Positions 19,601 to 26,959 of a stretch of DNA of 60,260 nucleotides are shown here, piece after piece. The stretch's first letter is position 1, and the number at the start of each line of letters is the position of its first letter. A model generated the notes under the pieces. That model made no database searches. It worked only from the letters and a program-made list of their open reading frames with translations, and was not told the origin of the DNA. Source of the stretch: an uncultured Lachnospiraceae bacterium (GTDB lineage Bacteria; Bacillota; Clostridia; Lachnospirales; Lachnospiraceae); assembly GCA_947173945.1 (NCBI GenBank), contig CAMWGV010000011.1:1-60260 (forward strand). The letters are read 5' to 3'. The position numbers were made by a program, and so were the translations under genes.

Positions 19601-20578
19601 CATGAAAAGTTCATCAAAGGCATCCTTTGTATCAGTAGATACAAGCCCTGATTCAATCATGGAAACAGCAGGATTATATATAATGGCATCCGCATCAAAT
19701 ATGTTGTTGAATTTTTCAGCAAAGGTAATTATGTCCTCCGCAATATCATATTCGTACGGAAGTTCCTCGGATATGTCTGCAATAATCAGATATTTTTGTT
19801 CCTCAAGCATTGCCTTCATCTCTGCAATTTTAAGGTTTGTAATATCTGACATAACAAGATTTAAAATAGGGAAACCCTCGGCATTTTCGCCGGAGCGTGC
19901 AAAAATGGCATTGACCCATTTGATACTGTTATCAGCACATTTGATTCTGAAGTTTGCGATTTTAGAGTTCTTATCCTCTGTTAGGTCAGCAAGCACATCA
20001 ATTACGATTGCAAGATCCTCGCTCCAAACGACGGATAGTGTATTTTTACCGCACATTTCCTTAAAACTTGTTTCTGTATATCCGCACATATCATAAAAAA
20101 AGTTATTTGCCCATATAAGTGAAAGATTGTTGTCGAGCAGATGCTTGCTGACACCGCTTGGGACAGTATTTGCAAATATTTCCAGATCCGTTTTTGCCTG
20201 TGCTGTTTCATTTGCAGCAATTTCAAGATTTGTAATGTCAGTGAATACACACTGTAAAACATCACGTCCGTCATTTAATGAGTATGCCTGTCCATTGCAG
20301 AGAACCGTAAGAATATTTCCGTTTTTTGTTACGATTCTGTTTTGGAAACTGATAAGATTGGAAATACTAAGCTGATAATTGATTGAAGCTATAGTTTCTG
20401 CAAAATCATCCACGAAAAGAAGATTGTCCAATGTGCATATATTTTTTGAAAGCTCACGAGGGGAGTAGCCAGTCATAAGGCAGAGCCCCTGATCAAAGTC
20501 TAAAATGTTATATGGTGCATCAGTTTCAAGAACAAAAGTTGCAACGTCATTTCCATTTGTGTAGCTTGTTGAAGTCAT
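16679..20578 (-). CDS. PAS-GGDEF-GAF-PAS-GGDEF-EAL cyclic-di-GMP protein
   Basis: The start is the ATG at 20578, six bases after AGGGGTG, giving 1299 residues. Several PAS-like units fill the first 400 residues. A first GGDEF domain has an intact RLGGDEF motif near residue 465 but lacks the I-site arginine (SEYD where RxxD is expected). A GAF-like region and a Cys-rich PAS (CYSCMYQCSGPCRDC) follow. A second GGDEF domain is degenerate (ARLIGDTYI near 945). The C-terminal EAL domain reads GGELLVRW instead of EALxR but keeps FEITES, MDDFGTGYSS, IKLDHDF, SEGIE and VGQGF, so phosphodiesterase activity is plausible. No membrane helix was seen, so it is probably cytoplasmic. Confidence 0.9.
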   Translation of the reverse strand: MTSTSYTNGNDVATFVLETDAPYNILDFDQGLCLMTGYSPRELSKNICTLDNLLFVDDFAETIASINYQLSISNLISFQNRIVTKNGNILTVLCNGQAYSLNDGRDVLQCVFTDITNLEIAANETAQAKTDLEIFANTVPSGVSKHLLDNNLSLIWANNFFYDMCGYTETSFKEMCGKNTLSVVWSEDLAIVIDVLADLTEDKNSKIANFRIKCADNSIKWVNAIFARSGENAEGFPILNLVMSDITNLKIAEMKAMLEEQKYLIIADISEELPYEYDIAEDIITFAEKFNNIFDADAIIYNPAVSMIESGLVSTDTKDAFDELFMLAKSGVEFHSTEFKLNTKNNGFQWFFSTFSTIYDEEQNPIRVVGLLRNINSQKMEQQKLLLKAETDLMTGLFNKASTENKIKSHLRELDGNTYNVLMLVDIDDFKKINDTYGHLKGDEVIVSIADTLKEYTSEYDLAGRLGGDEFCVYFSNLLDTQVACEKADQIANKLRALYPGTDSCKVTLSIGIAATNEQISYDVLLERADTALYQAKLNGKNCYFCYENDMERATYENERSSVKASSDDKVINELLTMLFSDSNTHMAIKKSLDIIGNNYDIDKICIWEYGSTDKFVDCTHQWCKKGISDDRHIKQHTPATVFEELNAMGIDGVVYSSDTSLIKLHSSSMNPYSEGIRRLIQSQIMLEGNVIGFIGFYSMNSDSVWSSSVITSFKHIFKLLGEAVCAKKSSERMSLLREDTIRIFDTVENSIVIVDRDSYDVMYFNETATEYFPNLTLNSKCYSCMYQCSGPCRDCALHKTTENQTSKCVKPNKATGETLDVYMSPINWSTGNNSYVLVSNIHKQTKSERIKQELEQNITIEKKVAEASYRDIITGYGNFEKFKVTAQDILDNNPDDDYVMFYFNIKNFKYINETYGHSVGDLTLKTVADVLNKHLEDGETFARLIGDTYIMLIHNKKDNSFMDIYNSIRNEIHDACGTIQDRFLVDFITGILIIDETMHSYSINRLVDRAMMAAKNIKAATGVSYAFYNDEYHKTVLNEAHIENSMHAALENKEFCAYVQPKYDINNDTLIGGELLVRWMSPSKGFLEPSAFIPSFEKNGFIYQIDCFMLEEACKSLRRYLDTDICALPFSVNLSRITLSHPDFLLKAQEIVEKYCIPHHYIEFEITESILVEDYEHMIDVLGKLRSLDFSINMDDFGTGYSSLTLLRDLPVDVIKLDHDFLARSASNDKNAVYILKCIIDMAHNLDIRVVSEGIEASDQLKMLKELGCEVGQGFLFAKPMPISDYDKLVKKYLQKNY

Positions 20579-20595
20579 ATATTCACCCCTCACTG

Positions 20596-20673
20596 TTGAA
20601 CATCAGCCCATTCAAAATTTGCTTTCAGCAAATGGACTGATGCTACATGTCAAGTTTTCATAAAAACTTGACA
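20596..20673 (-). promoter_or_regulatory. Two-hairpin leader of the cyclic-di-GMP gene
   Basis: A perfect 11-bp inverted repeat with a 4-base loop (TGTCAAGTTTT at 20648-20658, AAAACTTGACA at 20663-20673) lies next to a second imperfect hairpin with CATCAG/CTGATG arms and an inner ATTTGCT/AGCAAAT stem (about 20603-20645). Both lie between promoter and ribosome site of the leftward gene. They do not match the GEMM cyclic-di-GMP riboswitch pattern. Confidence 0.45.
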
Positions 20674-20699
20674 CATCATTTCAATAAAAAGCTACATAA

Positions 20700-20728
20700 A
20701 TTATATTCTAAAATAAGGTATATGGCAA
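20700..20728 (-). promoter_or_regulatory. Promoter of the cyclic-di-GMP gene
   Basis: On the minus strand TTGCCA (20728-20723), 17 bases, then TATAAT (20705-20700). The predicted leader is about 115 bases. Confidence 0.65.
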
Positions 20729-20778
20729 GCATTAGCAACCAAAAGCAGAAATAAAAAGCATACTATAGAAAAGCTTTC

Positions 20779-20807
20779 TTTACATACTTATTCGAAAATG
20801 GTACAAT
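20779..20807 (+). promoter_or_regulatory. Promoter for the 224-residue membrane protein gene
   Basis: TTTACA (20779-20784), a 17-base spacer and TACAAT (20802-20807). A small hairpin GACCAT/ATGGTC (20827-20843) lies between it and the gene. Confidence 0.6.
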
Positions 20808-20866
20808 ATTACAGTGATTGACTTATGACCATTATCTATGGTCTTAAAATGAAAAGATGAATAAGA

Positions 20867-21541
20867 ATGAGTAAGTATAATAAATATCAAATTATTGCAA
20901 CAATATGCATAGCGTTGTTTATAATAAACTTTTCGTTGTGCATACTTGTTATGGACAGGCATGTGTACGGATGGTGCTACGAGGATTATGTGGACACGCT
21001 TATGGAAACATATGGGGAAAATCTTGGAGACAAAGCACTTAGTAAATTTGAAGCAGAGCAAAATTATAATCAGCTTGCAGATGGATTTACAAAGTTTTTT
21101 GGAAATAATTATTCGGATACAAGCTATGAAATAACAAAAGAAAATATTGAGAAGCTGAATAAACTTAAGGGATACTACCGGTTGGCATGGGTTGTTGTAG
21201 TTTTTAGTATTGTGGGAATCGTCTACAGCTACAGGGAACTTTCGAGAATCCGAATGTACATGCCGCTTCTTTATGGTGGTATACTGGCATCGGTTTTAAC
21301 TGTTTTAAATGCTGTTATCATTATGATATCCCACAGTGATACACTGACCGGGGTGAGAAATATGATAATACATGGTGATTATTCGTATTTTGGTGATATG
21401 GATTTAATACGATGGATATTGCCTCCGGATTATGGAATGGCACTTGCGGTTGCTTATCTTTGCATAGTGTTTATTCTGATTATTCTGGCGGTATTAATAA
21501 GAGCAATAATAATATTTTGTGGACGTCCACATAAGTTTTAA
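20867..21541 (+). CDS. Uncharacterized four-helix membrane protein
   Basis: I do not recognise this 224-residue family with confidence. It shows four hydrophobic segments, near residues 6-27, 103-121, 128-149 and 190-215, with a hydrophilic loop of about 70 residues after the first helix and a smaller loop before the last. The layout resembles TIGR01906/DUF1461-type integral membrane proteins, but that is only a suggestion. The ribosome site before the ATG is weak. It ends 13 bases before glgB and has its own promoter, so it is probably cotranscribed with glgB. Confidence 0.6.
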   Translation: MSKYNKYQIIATICIALFIINFSLCILVMDRHVYGWCYEDYVDTLMETYGENLGDKALSKFEAEQNYNQLADGFTKFFGNNYSDTSYEITKENIEKLNKLKGYYRLAWVVVVFSIVGIVYSYRELSRIRMYMPLLYGGILASVLTVLNAVIIMISHSDTLTGVRNMIIHGDYSYFGDMDLIRWILPPDYGMALAVAYLCIVFILIILAVLIRAIIIFCGRPHKF

Positions 21542-21554
21542 CGGAGGAAATTAT

Positions 21555-23810
21555 ATGAATAAGAGATTGGAAAATTGGGTTAACTGGGTTTTGTACGATG
21601 AACTTATGAACGGTCAGCTTAATGCACCTAAGCATTTGCTGGGTATTCATGACTATGGAGAAGGACAGGTTATAACTGTTTACCGCCCGCATTCTGAGTC
21701 TGTTTCCGTTACATCTACAACGGGTAAAAATCCTGTACCTATGGAGCAACTGGGAGATGGGTTTTATGGTGTATATTTTCCAAAGAAAAAGTATAAGGGC
21801 AGCAAATACAGAATTGAAACAAAATATTTGGATGGAACAACAGTGCTGACGGCTGATTGCTATGCATTTGATTCCCTTATCACAGACTATGATACCTATC
21901 TTTTTGCCGAGGGTAAAAATTATGACATATACGATAAGCTGGGAGCACACCCTATGACGATAGATGGCGTAAAGGGTACCTATTTCTCAGTATGGGCACC
22001 AAACGCAAGACGTGTGAGCATAGTTGGCGATTTTAACATGTGGGATGGAGCAATCAATCCGATGCAGATACATTCAGCTTCGGGAATATACGAGATATTC
22101 ATGCCTGATGTAAATGAGGGGGCAGTTTATAAGTTCCAGATTCAGACAAGGACAGGTGAGATACTTTACAAGGCTGATCCATATGGAAATCAGGCACAGG
22201 TAAGACCTGATAATGCAAATGTCGTTGCGGATTTAAGAAACTACAAATGGACCGACGGTGTATGGATGGAGAACAGAAAGAAGCAGACAAGAGTATCGCG
22301 TCTGAAACAGCCAATGTCCATATATGAGGTACATCTTGGCTCATGGAAGAAGAAAATCGAAGACTCAGATTTTGGCTTTTATAATTACAGGGAGATTGCA
22401 AAACAGCTGGGAGCTTATGTTAAGGAAATGGGATATACCCACATTGAGCTTATGGGTATTGCAGAGTATCCGTTTGACGGTTCCTGGGGATATCAGGTAA
22501 CAAACTATTATGCCCCTACAAGCAGATATGGAACTCCACAGGATTTTATGTATTTTGTAGATTACATGCACTCAATTGGAATAGCGGTTATTCTTGACTG
22601 GGTACCTGCACATTTCCCAAGAGATGCACATGGACTTGGAAGATTTGATGGTATGCCGCTTTATGAGCATCCGGACCCAAGGCGTGGAGAGCATCCGGAT
22701 TGGGGAACTTATATATTTGATTATGCAAGAAATGAGGTTAGCAATTTCCTTACCTCAAACGCATTGTTCTGGGTTGAGAAATTCCACATAGATGCACTCA
22801 GGGTAGATGCAGTTGCTTCCATGCTTTATCTTGATTATGGTAAGCAGAACGGACAGTGGCTTCCAAACAAGGATGGCGGAAATGAAAATTATGATGCCAT
22901 CGAGCTTATGCAAAAGATAAATACGGTTATGGAGGAGAGAAATCCGGGTGCATATTTGATAGCAGAGGAGTCAACCGCATGGGCTGGAGTAACGGCACCA
23001 GCATCACTCAAAGGACTTGGCTTCCTGTTTAAATGGAACATGGGCTGGATGAATGATTTCCTTGAGTATATGAAGCTTGATCCATACTTCCGTTCCTTTA
23101 ATCATAACAGGCTTACATTTAGCTTGAGCTACACATATTCAGAAAATTATGTGCTTGTTATTTCACATGATGAGGTTGTTCATCTGAAGTGTTCCATGAT
23201 TAACAAGATGCCGGGCTTTGAGGTGGATAAGTTTGCGAACCTCAGAACTGCATATGGTTTCATGCTTGGACATCCGGGTAAGAAGCTTCTCTTTATGGGA
23301 CAGGAGTTTGCACAGCTCAGAGAGTGGAGTGAGGCGAGAAGCCTTGACTGGTATCTTCTCGATGAGCCGCTTCACAGGCAAATGCAGAATTTTGTTAAGA
23401 GACTTAACCATATTTACACAGAATATGATGCTTTATATTACAATGATAATGAGCCGGTTGGCTTTGAATGGGTAAAGGTTGACGATGCTGACGAAGGTAT
23501 AGTCGCATTTGTCAGACGAGGTAAAACAGTGAAAGACCAGCTTCTGTTTGTATGTAACTTTGTTCCGGTTGAAAGGACAACACATTTAATCGGAGCACCA
23601 TGTCCGGGAGAATATACGGAGATACTCAATTCTGACGCAGAGGAATTTGGTGGTATGAACAGAACAAACGGTGTTGTTACTGCGATTGATAAACCTTGCG
23701 ACAGAATGAATTATGCTTTAAGCTTAACAATTCCTCCTCTTTCAGTTATGATATTTAAGTATGACTACAAAGAGAAAGCTACAGCGAGCAAGAAGGGTAG
23801 TAGTAAATAG
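21555..23810 (+). CDS. glgB: 1,4-alpha-glucan branching enzyme
   Basis: The start is the ATG at 21555 after ACGGAGGAAA, giving 751 residues. An N-terminal CBM48-like domain (YFSVWAPNARRVSIVGDFN, about 145-163) precedes the GH13 barrel. Catalytic residues are visible: the nucleophile Asp in LRVDAVASMLYL, the acid/base Glu in LIAEESTAW and the stabilising Asp in ISHDEVVH. GlgB adds alpha-1,6 branches to glycogen. No other glg gene is next to it. It has an extra N-terminal region of about 100 residues, as in long GlgB forms. Confidence 0.95.
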   Translation: MNKRLENWVNWVLYDELMNGQLNAPKHLLGIHDYGEGQVITVYRPHSESVSVTSTTGKNPVPMEQLGDGFYGVYFPKKKYKGSKYRIETKYLDGTTVLTADCYAFDSLITDYDTYLFAEGKNYDIYDKLGAHPMTIDGVKGTYFSVWAPNARRVSIVGDFNMWDGAINPMQIHSASGIYEIFMPDVNEGAVYKFQIQTRTGEILYKADPYGNQAQVRPDNANVVADLRNYKWTDGVWMENRKKQTRVSRLKQPMSIYEVHLGSWKKKIEDSDFGFYNYREIAKQLGAYVKEMGYTHIELMGIAEYPFDGSWGYQVTNYYAPTSRYGTPQDFMYFVDYMHSIGIAVILDWVPAHFPRDAHGLGRFDGMPLYEHPDPRRGEHPDWGTYIFDYARNEVSNFLTSNALFWVEKFHIDALRVDAVASMLYLDYGKQNGQWLPNKDGGNENYDAIELMQKINTVMEERNPGAYLIAEESTAWAGVTAPASLKGLGFLFKWNMGWMNDFLEYMKLDPYFRSFNHNRLTFSLSYTYSENYVLVISHDEVVHLKCSMINKMPGFEVDKFANLRTAYGFMLGHPGKKLLFMGQEFAQLREWSEARSLDWYLLDEPLHRQMQNFVKRLNHIYTEYDALYYNDNEPVGFEWVKVDDADEGIVAFVRRGKTVKDQLLFVCNFVPVERTTHLIGAPCPGEYTEILNSDAEEFGGMNRTNGVVTAIDKPCDRMNYALSLTIPPLSVMIFKYDYKEKATASKKGSSK

Positions 23811-23840
23811 CGCTTGAAAGACAATGGAAGGTTGTAAGTT

Positions 23841-24527
23841 ATGAAGCAGAAAATAAAAGGTGTGATGAAACGGGTCATTATAGCTGTTGGATTTATAGTC
23901 GTGCTTATAACCTGTGGACTTCTTGGAACAAATCTTTATGTGAGGTTCAGCGTAAAGAATAAAATAATCGATACGGATGAGGCAGCCAAGCTTAAGGATG
24001 TGGATTGTATTATCATACTTGGGGCATCGGTAAAAGATAATGAAAGCCCAAGCCTTATGCTTAAGGACAGACTTGACAGAGGTATTGAGCTTTACTTTGC
24101 AGGTTGCTCACCAAAGCTTTTGATGAGCGGTGACCACGGAAGCATTTATTATAATGAAGTCAGCGTTATGAAAAAGTATGCTGCTTCTGCAGGAATTCCT
24201 ACAGAAGATATATTTTTGGATCATGCAGGCTTTTCAACTTATGAGAGCATGTATAGGGCAAAATATATTTTCAAGGCAAAAAAAGTTATTGTCGTAACGC
24301 AGAAATATCATTTGTATCGTTCTCTTTATGTTGCAAAGCAGCTAGGACTGGATGCTTATGGTGTTGCAGCTGCGGATATCAGGTATTCGGGACAGACATA
24401 CAGGGATGTGAGAGAGATTCTTGCCATCTCAAAGGATTTTTGCAAAGCAATCATTAAGCCTGAGGCGTCCCTTATGGGTGCGGAAATATCCCTTGACGGA
24501 GACGGAAATGTAACCAACGATAACTGA
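23841..24527 (+). CDS. SanA/YdcF-like DUF218 membrane-anchored protein
   Basis: This 228-residue protein has one N-terminal membrane helix (about residues 10-30) and a DUF218 domain: CIIILGASV, then MSGDHG, and VVTQKYHLYRSLYVAKQLG. DUF218 proteins include SanA, linked to envelope barrier function in Escherichia coli, and YdcF. The helix suggests an extracytoplasmic domain. It lies 30 bases after glgB and ahead of the greA promoter. The biochemical role is unknown. Confidence 0.82.
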   Translation: MKQKIKGVMKRVIIAVGFIVVLITCGLLGTNLYVRFSVKNKIIDTDEAAKLKDVDCIIILGASVKDNESPSLMLKDRLDRGIELYFAGCSPKLLMSGDHGSIYYNEVSVMKKYAASAGIPTEDIFLDHAGFSTYESMYRAKYIFKAKKVIVVTQKYHLYRSLYVAKQLGLDAYGVAAADIRYSGQTYRDVREILAISKDFCKAIIKPEASLMGAEISLDGDGNVTNDN

Positions 24528-24530
24528 AAA

Positions 24531-24559
24531 TTGACATGAAAGATTTGGTAATGTATAAT
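24531..24559 (+). promoter_or_regulatory. Consensus sigma-A promoter for greA
   Basis: A full-consensus promoter: TTGACA (24531-24536), 17 bases, TATAAT (24554-24559). It lies four bases after the SanA-like stop and about 50 bases before greA, and probably drives greA-lysS. Confidence 0.85.
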
Positions 24560-24610
24560 ACTGTAAGTTAATGCCTGACGGCAAATATATAAATGGAAAG
24601 GGCAAATATT

Positions 24611-25090
24611 ATGGCAGAAAAGAAAAATATGCTGACCTATGAAGGTCTGAAAAAGTTAGAGGAAGAGTTACAGGATTTAAAGGTAAACAAACGTCAGGAA
24701 GTAGCCCAGAAAATAAAAGAGGCAAGAGAGCAGGGAGACTTGTCTGAGAATGCTGAGTATGACGCAGCTAAGGATGAACAAAGAGATATTGAGTCGCGAA
24801 TTGAGGAAATAGAAAAAATACTCAAAAATGCAGAGGTTATTGATGAGGACGATTTTGACCATGAAACAGTAAACTTTAGTTCAGAGGTAGTTCTCCACGA
24901 CATAGATATGGACGAGGTTGTTACTTATAAGATAGTTGGTTCTACAGAGGCAAATATCATGCAGGGTAAGATTTCAAATGAATCTCCGCTTGGCATGGCT
25001 CTTATGAAGAAAAAAATAGGGGAGACAGTAACCGTAGAGGCTCCAGATGGAAACTATGATTACAAGATACTTGATATAAAGAGAAACTAA
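24611..25090 (+). CDS. greA: Transcription elongation factor GreA
   Basis: The start chosen is the ATG at 24611, preceded by GGAAAGGG; an upstream in-frame ATG at 24593 overlaps that site. The 159-residue protein is normal GreA length. It has the N-terminal coiled coil with the acidic tip (LSENAEYDAAKDEQ, about residues 37-50) that enters the RNA polymerase secondary channel. The C-terminal domain has SPLGMALMKKKIGETV. GreA rescues backtracked polymerase. It pairs with lysS downstream, a common arrangement. Confidence 0.97.
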   Translation: MAEKKNMLTYEGLKKLEEELQDLKVNKRQEVAQKIKEAREQGDLSENAEYDAAKDEQRDIESRIEEIEKILKNAEVIDEDDFDHETVNFSSEVVLHDIDMDEVVTYKIVGSTEANIMQGKISNESPLGMALMKKKIGETVTVEAPDGNYDYKILDIKRN

Positions 25091-25117
25091 CTGTTAGATG
25101 GAAAGAGAGATATAGAA

Positions 25118-26620
25118 GTGGCTGAAAATAATAACCAAAACAATCAGGCAAAACCTCAGGACATAAACCAGCTTTTAAAGGTGCGTCGTGAGAAGCTTGC
25201 TGAATTACAGGCAAATGGCAAAAATCCATTTGAGATAACAAAGTATGATGTTGACACTCATACGGCAGATATAAAGGATGATTTTGATGCATATGACGGT
25301 AAGGTGGTATCTGTAGCAGGCAGACTTATGTCAAAGCGTGTTATGGGTAAGGCATCCTTCGGAAATATCCAGGATAAATCAGGCAATATACAGATATATG
25401 TAGCCCGTGACGATTTGGGCGAGGAGTCTTACAAGGAATTTAAGCGTATGGATATCGGCGATATCGTTGGTTTAAAGGGTAAGGTATTCCTCACAAAGAC
25501 AGGCGAAAAGTCAATACATGTTACAGAAATTACGCTTCTTACCAAGAGTCTTCAGATTCTTCCTGAGAAGTATCATGGACTTACCAATACGGATTTACGT
25601 TATCGTCAGAGATATACAGACCTTATTATGAATCCGGAGGTCAAGGATACATTTATTAAGCGTTCACAGATTATAAGTACCATCCGCAGATACCTTGACG
25701 GACAGGGATTTATGGAGGTTGAAACCCCAATGCTTGTCAGCAACGCAGGTGGCGCTGCTGCAAGACCGTTTGAAACGCATTTTAATGCTCTTGGCGAGGA
25801 TTTGAAGCTGAGAATTTCTCTCGAGCTTTATCTGAAGAGACTGATTGTAGGCGGCTTGGAGCGTGTTTATGAAATTGGACGTGTATTTCGTAATGAGGGA
25901 CTTGATACAAGACACAATCCGGAGTTTACGCTTATGGAGCTTTATCAGGCTTATACAGATTACAACGGAATGATGGATTTGACAGAAAATCTTTATCGGT
26001 ATGTTGCGCAGGAAGTACTTGGTACAACAAAGATTACTTACAATGGTATCGAGATGGATTTGGGAAAACCTTTCGAGCGTATCACTATGGTGGATGCTGT
26101 TAAGAAATATGCAAATGTTGATTTTAATGAGATACACACCTTGGAGGATGCAAGGGCAGCAGCCAAGGAGCATCATATAGAGTTTGAGGAGAGACACCTT
26201 AAGGGCGACATTCTTAATCTGTTCTTTGAGGAATATGTGGAGGAACATTTAGTTCAGCCAACATTTGTTATGGATCACCCTGTTGAAATATCACCGCTCA
26301 CAAAGAAGAAACCGGACAATCCGGATTACGTGGAGCGTTTTGAATTCTTTATGAACGGCTGGGAAATGGCAAATGCCTATTCAGAGTTAAATGACCCGAT
26401 TGACCAAAGAGAGCGTTTTGCTGCTCAGGATGCACTTGCAGATGCAGGCGACGAGGAAGCAAACCACACGGACGAGGACTTCTTAAATGCCCTTGAAATC
26501 GGTATGCCACCAACAGGTGGTATCGGATTCGGAATTGATAGAATGTGTATGCTTCTGACTGATTCACCGGCAATCAGGGATGTGCTGTTGTTCCCGACAA
26601 TGAAGAGCTTGGATAAGTAA
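25118..26620 (+). CDS. lysS: Lysyl-tRNA synthetase, class II
   Basis: This 500-residue protein starts at GTG (25118) after GGAAAGAGAG. It has an OB-fold anticodon-binding domain (about 60-165) followed by the class II core: motif 1 at FMEVETPMLV, motif 2 at FRNEGLDTRHNPEFTLME and motif 3 at GGIGFGIDRMCMLLT. It attaches lysine to its tRNA. A strong terminator follows, making this the last gene before the Ter island. Confidence 0.97.
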   Translation: MAENNNQNNQAKPQDINQLLKVRREKLAELQANGKNPFEITKYDVDTHTADIKDDFDAYDGKVVSVAGRLMSKRVMGKASFGNIQDKSGNIQIYVARDDLGEESYKEFKRMDIGDIVGLKGKVFLTKTGEKSIHVTEITLLTKSLQILPEKYHGLTNTDLRYRQRYTDLIMNPEVKDTFIKRSQIISTIRRYLDGQGFMEVETPMLVSNAGGAAARPFETHFNALGEDLKLRISLELYLKRLIVGGLERVYEIGRVFRNEGLDTRHNPEFTLMELYQAYTDYNGMMDLTENLYRYVAQEVLGTTKITYNGIEMDLGKPFERITMVDAVKKYANVDFNEIHTLEDARAAAKEHHIEFEERHLKGDILNLFFEEYVEEHLVQPTFVMDHPVEISPLTKKKPDNPDYVERFEFFMNGWEMANAYSELNDPIDQRERFAAQDALADAGDEEANHTDEDFLNALEIGMPPTGGIGFGIDRMCMLLTDSPAIRDVLLFPTMKSLDK

Positions 26621-26701
26621 AGTCAGTGTTTATGCGGGTTTGAGGCATGCCGGGTAGTCAAAGGTATGCTAAAAAGTGGGATAGGCTTCGATAATGGTAA
26701 G

Positions 26702-26740
26702 AAAAGACCCCTGCTACGCTTTTCGTGACAGGGGTTTTCA
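26702..26740 (+). terminator. Terminator after lysS
   Basis: ACCCCTG (26707-26713) pairs with CAGGGGT (26729-26735), with an inner ACG/CGT pair, followed by TTTT. It separates the housekeeping greA-lysS unit from the Ter island. Confidence 0.85.
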
Positions 26741-26959
26741 ACGTAAAACTATTTTTTACAGTCCCTTGGAATAATTATCTTGTGATAATAATGTTTTGAT
26801 AGGCAAATAAAGGTAGATGTAAAACAATATTTAATGATGATAGCCAAGAGCTGGAAGAAGTTCTTGCTGTTATACATGAGAAAAACTAATACACATTCTA
26901 GAGGAAGTTCTTGTTGTTATACATGAGAAAAACTAATGCACATGCTGGAGGAAGTTCAA
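26741..26959 (+). other. Leader of the Ter island
   Basis: The 219 bases before the Ca2+ ATPase gene are AT-rich. No strong consensus promoter was found; TTGATA (about 26796) with TAAAAC at 18 bases is a weak candidate. The right part consists of the 47-bp tandem repeats listed separately. Confidence 0.45.
26854..26957 (+). repeat. 47-bp tandem repeat, 2.2 copies, upstream of the Ter island
   Basis: Units at 26854-26900 and 26901-26947 differ at only a few positions, and a third partial unit (26948-26957, GAGGAAGTTC) supplies the ribosome site of the Ca2+ ATPase gene. Each full unit contains GAGGAAGTTC followed by an ATGAGAAAAACTAA segment that could start a 16-19 codon peptide. Whether these peptides are made is unknown. 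Confidence 0.75.

Noticed and set aside
20594-20700. Cyclic-di-GMP riboswitch in the GGDEF-EAL leader
   Set aside because: Hairpins are present but the conserved GEMM bases and tetraloop/receptor arrangement were not recognised.
24593-24611. Upstream ATG as greA start
   Set aside because: It overlaps the GGAAAGGG ribosome site; the ATG at 24611 has the proper spacing and gives the usual GreA N-terminus.
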